A stretch of DNA of 64,000 nt from Acinetobacter sp. C32I (GTDB lineage: Bacteria > Pseudomonadota > Gammaproteobacteria > Pseudomonadales > Moraxellaceae): the NCBI RefSeq assembly GCF_023702715.1, contig NZ_CP098480.1:3658001-3722000 (forward strand). Direction: 5' to 3'. The notes beneath the pieces are model-generated. The model had not been told where the DNA came from and did no database searches. It saw nothing but the letters and a program-made list of their open reading frames with translations. Below are positions 63,516-64,000 of this stretch, piece by piece (the first letter of the stretch is position 1; every line of letters begins with the position of its first letter). A program made the position numbers and the translations under genes.

Positions 63516-64000
63516 TTATAAAAAGCTTGGGAGCAAAATCAGGCCAATCAGGATGGCAAATAGCAACCACTTAGATACATAGTAGAGTGGGCGATTACGC
63601 TCTTTTAAACCGCGGCCATAGTGATGCACGGCATAACCATATTTAAAAATACGGTTAATAAAGCCAGTTTTGTCTTGGTCATCATTGGGTGAACTTGCCG
63701 CAGACATGACATTACGACCAAACCAGTGATTAAACTTTTGTGCCCAACCCCATTTCATCGGGCGTTCGATGTCACAGAATAAGATAATACGGGTTTCATC
63801 AGTTTTGTTTTCAGCCCAATGCACAAAGGTTTCATCAAATACGGTAGCTTCACCATCTCTCCAGCTATAACGCTCTTGATCGACTTCGATAAAGCAATCA
63901 TCACTATTTGGTGTGACTAAGCCTAGGTGATAGCGTACCGAACCTGCATAGGGATCACGGTGTTTCCCTAAGTAGCTGCCAGAAGGCAATTCGGTAAACA
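63516..64000 (-). CDS. lpxO: LpxO-like lipid A / aspartyl beta-hydroxylase, 3' part (right edge cut)
   Basis: The frame stays open to the window edge, so the N-terminal part is missing; about 161 residues are seen. The 2-oxoglutarate/Fe(II) core shows KHRDPYAGSVRYHLGL with the first His and Asp, and FVHWAENKTDETRIILFCDIERP with the second His and the Arg that binds 2-oxoglutarate. The C-terminus ends in a hydrophobic helix (LLFAILIGLILLPSFL), which fits membrane-bound LpxO, the enzyme that hydroxylates a lipid A acyl chain. Other aspartyl/asparaginyl hydroxylases remain possible. Confidence 0.82.
   Translation of the reverse strand, partial: FTELPSGSYLGKHRDPYAGSVRYHLGLVTPNSDDCFIEVDQERYSWRDGEATVFDETFVHWAENKTDETRIILFCDIERPMKWGWAQKFNHWFGRNVMSAASSPNDDQDKTGFINRIFKYGYAVHHYGRGLKERNRPLYYVSKWLLFAILIGLILLPSFL

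Overview
The window is a chromosomal stretch from a member of Moraxellaceae, almost certainly an Acinetobacter. The evidence is the order glnE-ilvE-[LOS outer-core genes]-aspS, moderate-to-low GC, and proteins of familiar Acinetobacter type (BaeSR, ZnuD with a His-rich loop, SelO, two 600-residue acyl-CoA dehydrogenases, DUF1543, DUF2804, LpxO-like hydroxylase). I cannot name the species. No tRNA, rRNA, CRISPR, prophage or insertion sequence was seen.

Region 1 (1-15.5 kb) is the end of glnE, then ilvE, then a surface-glycan locus ending just before aspS. In Acinetobacter the ilvE-aspS interval is the established home of the lipooligosaccharide outer-core (OC) locus. Here it holds a UDP-glucose dehydrogenase, four GT25 transferases (three in tandem), a GT8-like and another DxD transferase, a capsular-synthesis-type (PF05704-like) transferase, a Stealth-type phosphotransferase, a GT42/DUF115-like transferase, a HAD-fusion protein and a lipid A acyltransferase homologue. 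This gene set is the most accessory part of the window.

Region 2 (15.6-26.8 kb): aspS, a DUF4184 membrane protein, a very AT-rich O-antigen-ligase-like gene, a ZnuD-type TonB receptor under a clear Zur box, a phospholipase-D-family protein, two uncharacterised proteins, two RcnB-like periplasmic proteins and PsiE.

Region 3 (26.8-41.9 kb): two paralogous acyl-CoA dehydrogenases, a Spy-like lipoprotein divergent from baeS-baeR, a 420-bp convergent intergenic region with DnaA-box-like sites and interleaved inverted repeats, L,D-transpeptidase, SelO, an acyl-CoA desaturase, a META-domain lipoprotein, GDPD, a cobalamin adenosyltransferase, and a BtuB-type receptor behind a cobalamin riboswitch.

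Region 4 (42-56.4 kb): trpF-trpB and, 8.4 kb further on, trpA-accD-folC-SPOR. Between them lie DUF1543, a 5'-nucleotidase lipoprotein, DUF2804, a small lipoprotein, a di-iron-type hydrolase divergent from an AraC regulator, a three-hairpin intergenic element and an NhaC-type antiporter.

Region 5 (56.4-64 kb): a DUF6929-like protein, a secreted dual-specificity phosphatase with an MBL-fold hydrolase, 1-Cys peroxiredoxin, secA, a small secreted protein, and a truncated LpxO-like lipid A hydroxylase at the right edge.

A cell-envelope theme runs through the window: LOS core sugars, lipid A acylation and hydroxylation, ligase-like enzyme, peptidoglycan cross-linking, septal SPOR protein, envelope-stress signalling, outer-membrane Zn and B12 import, and protein export.
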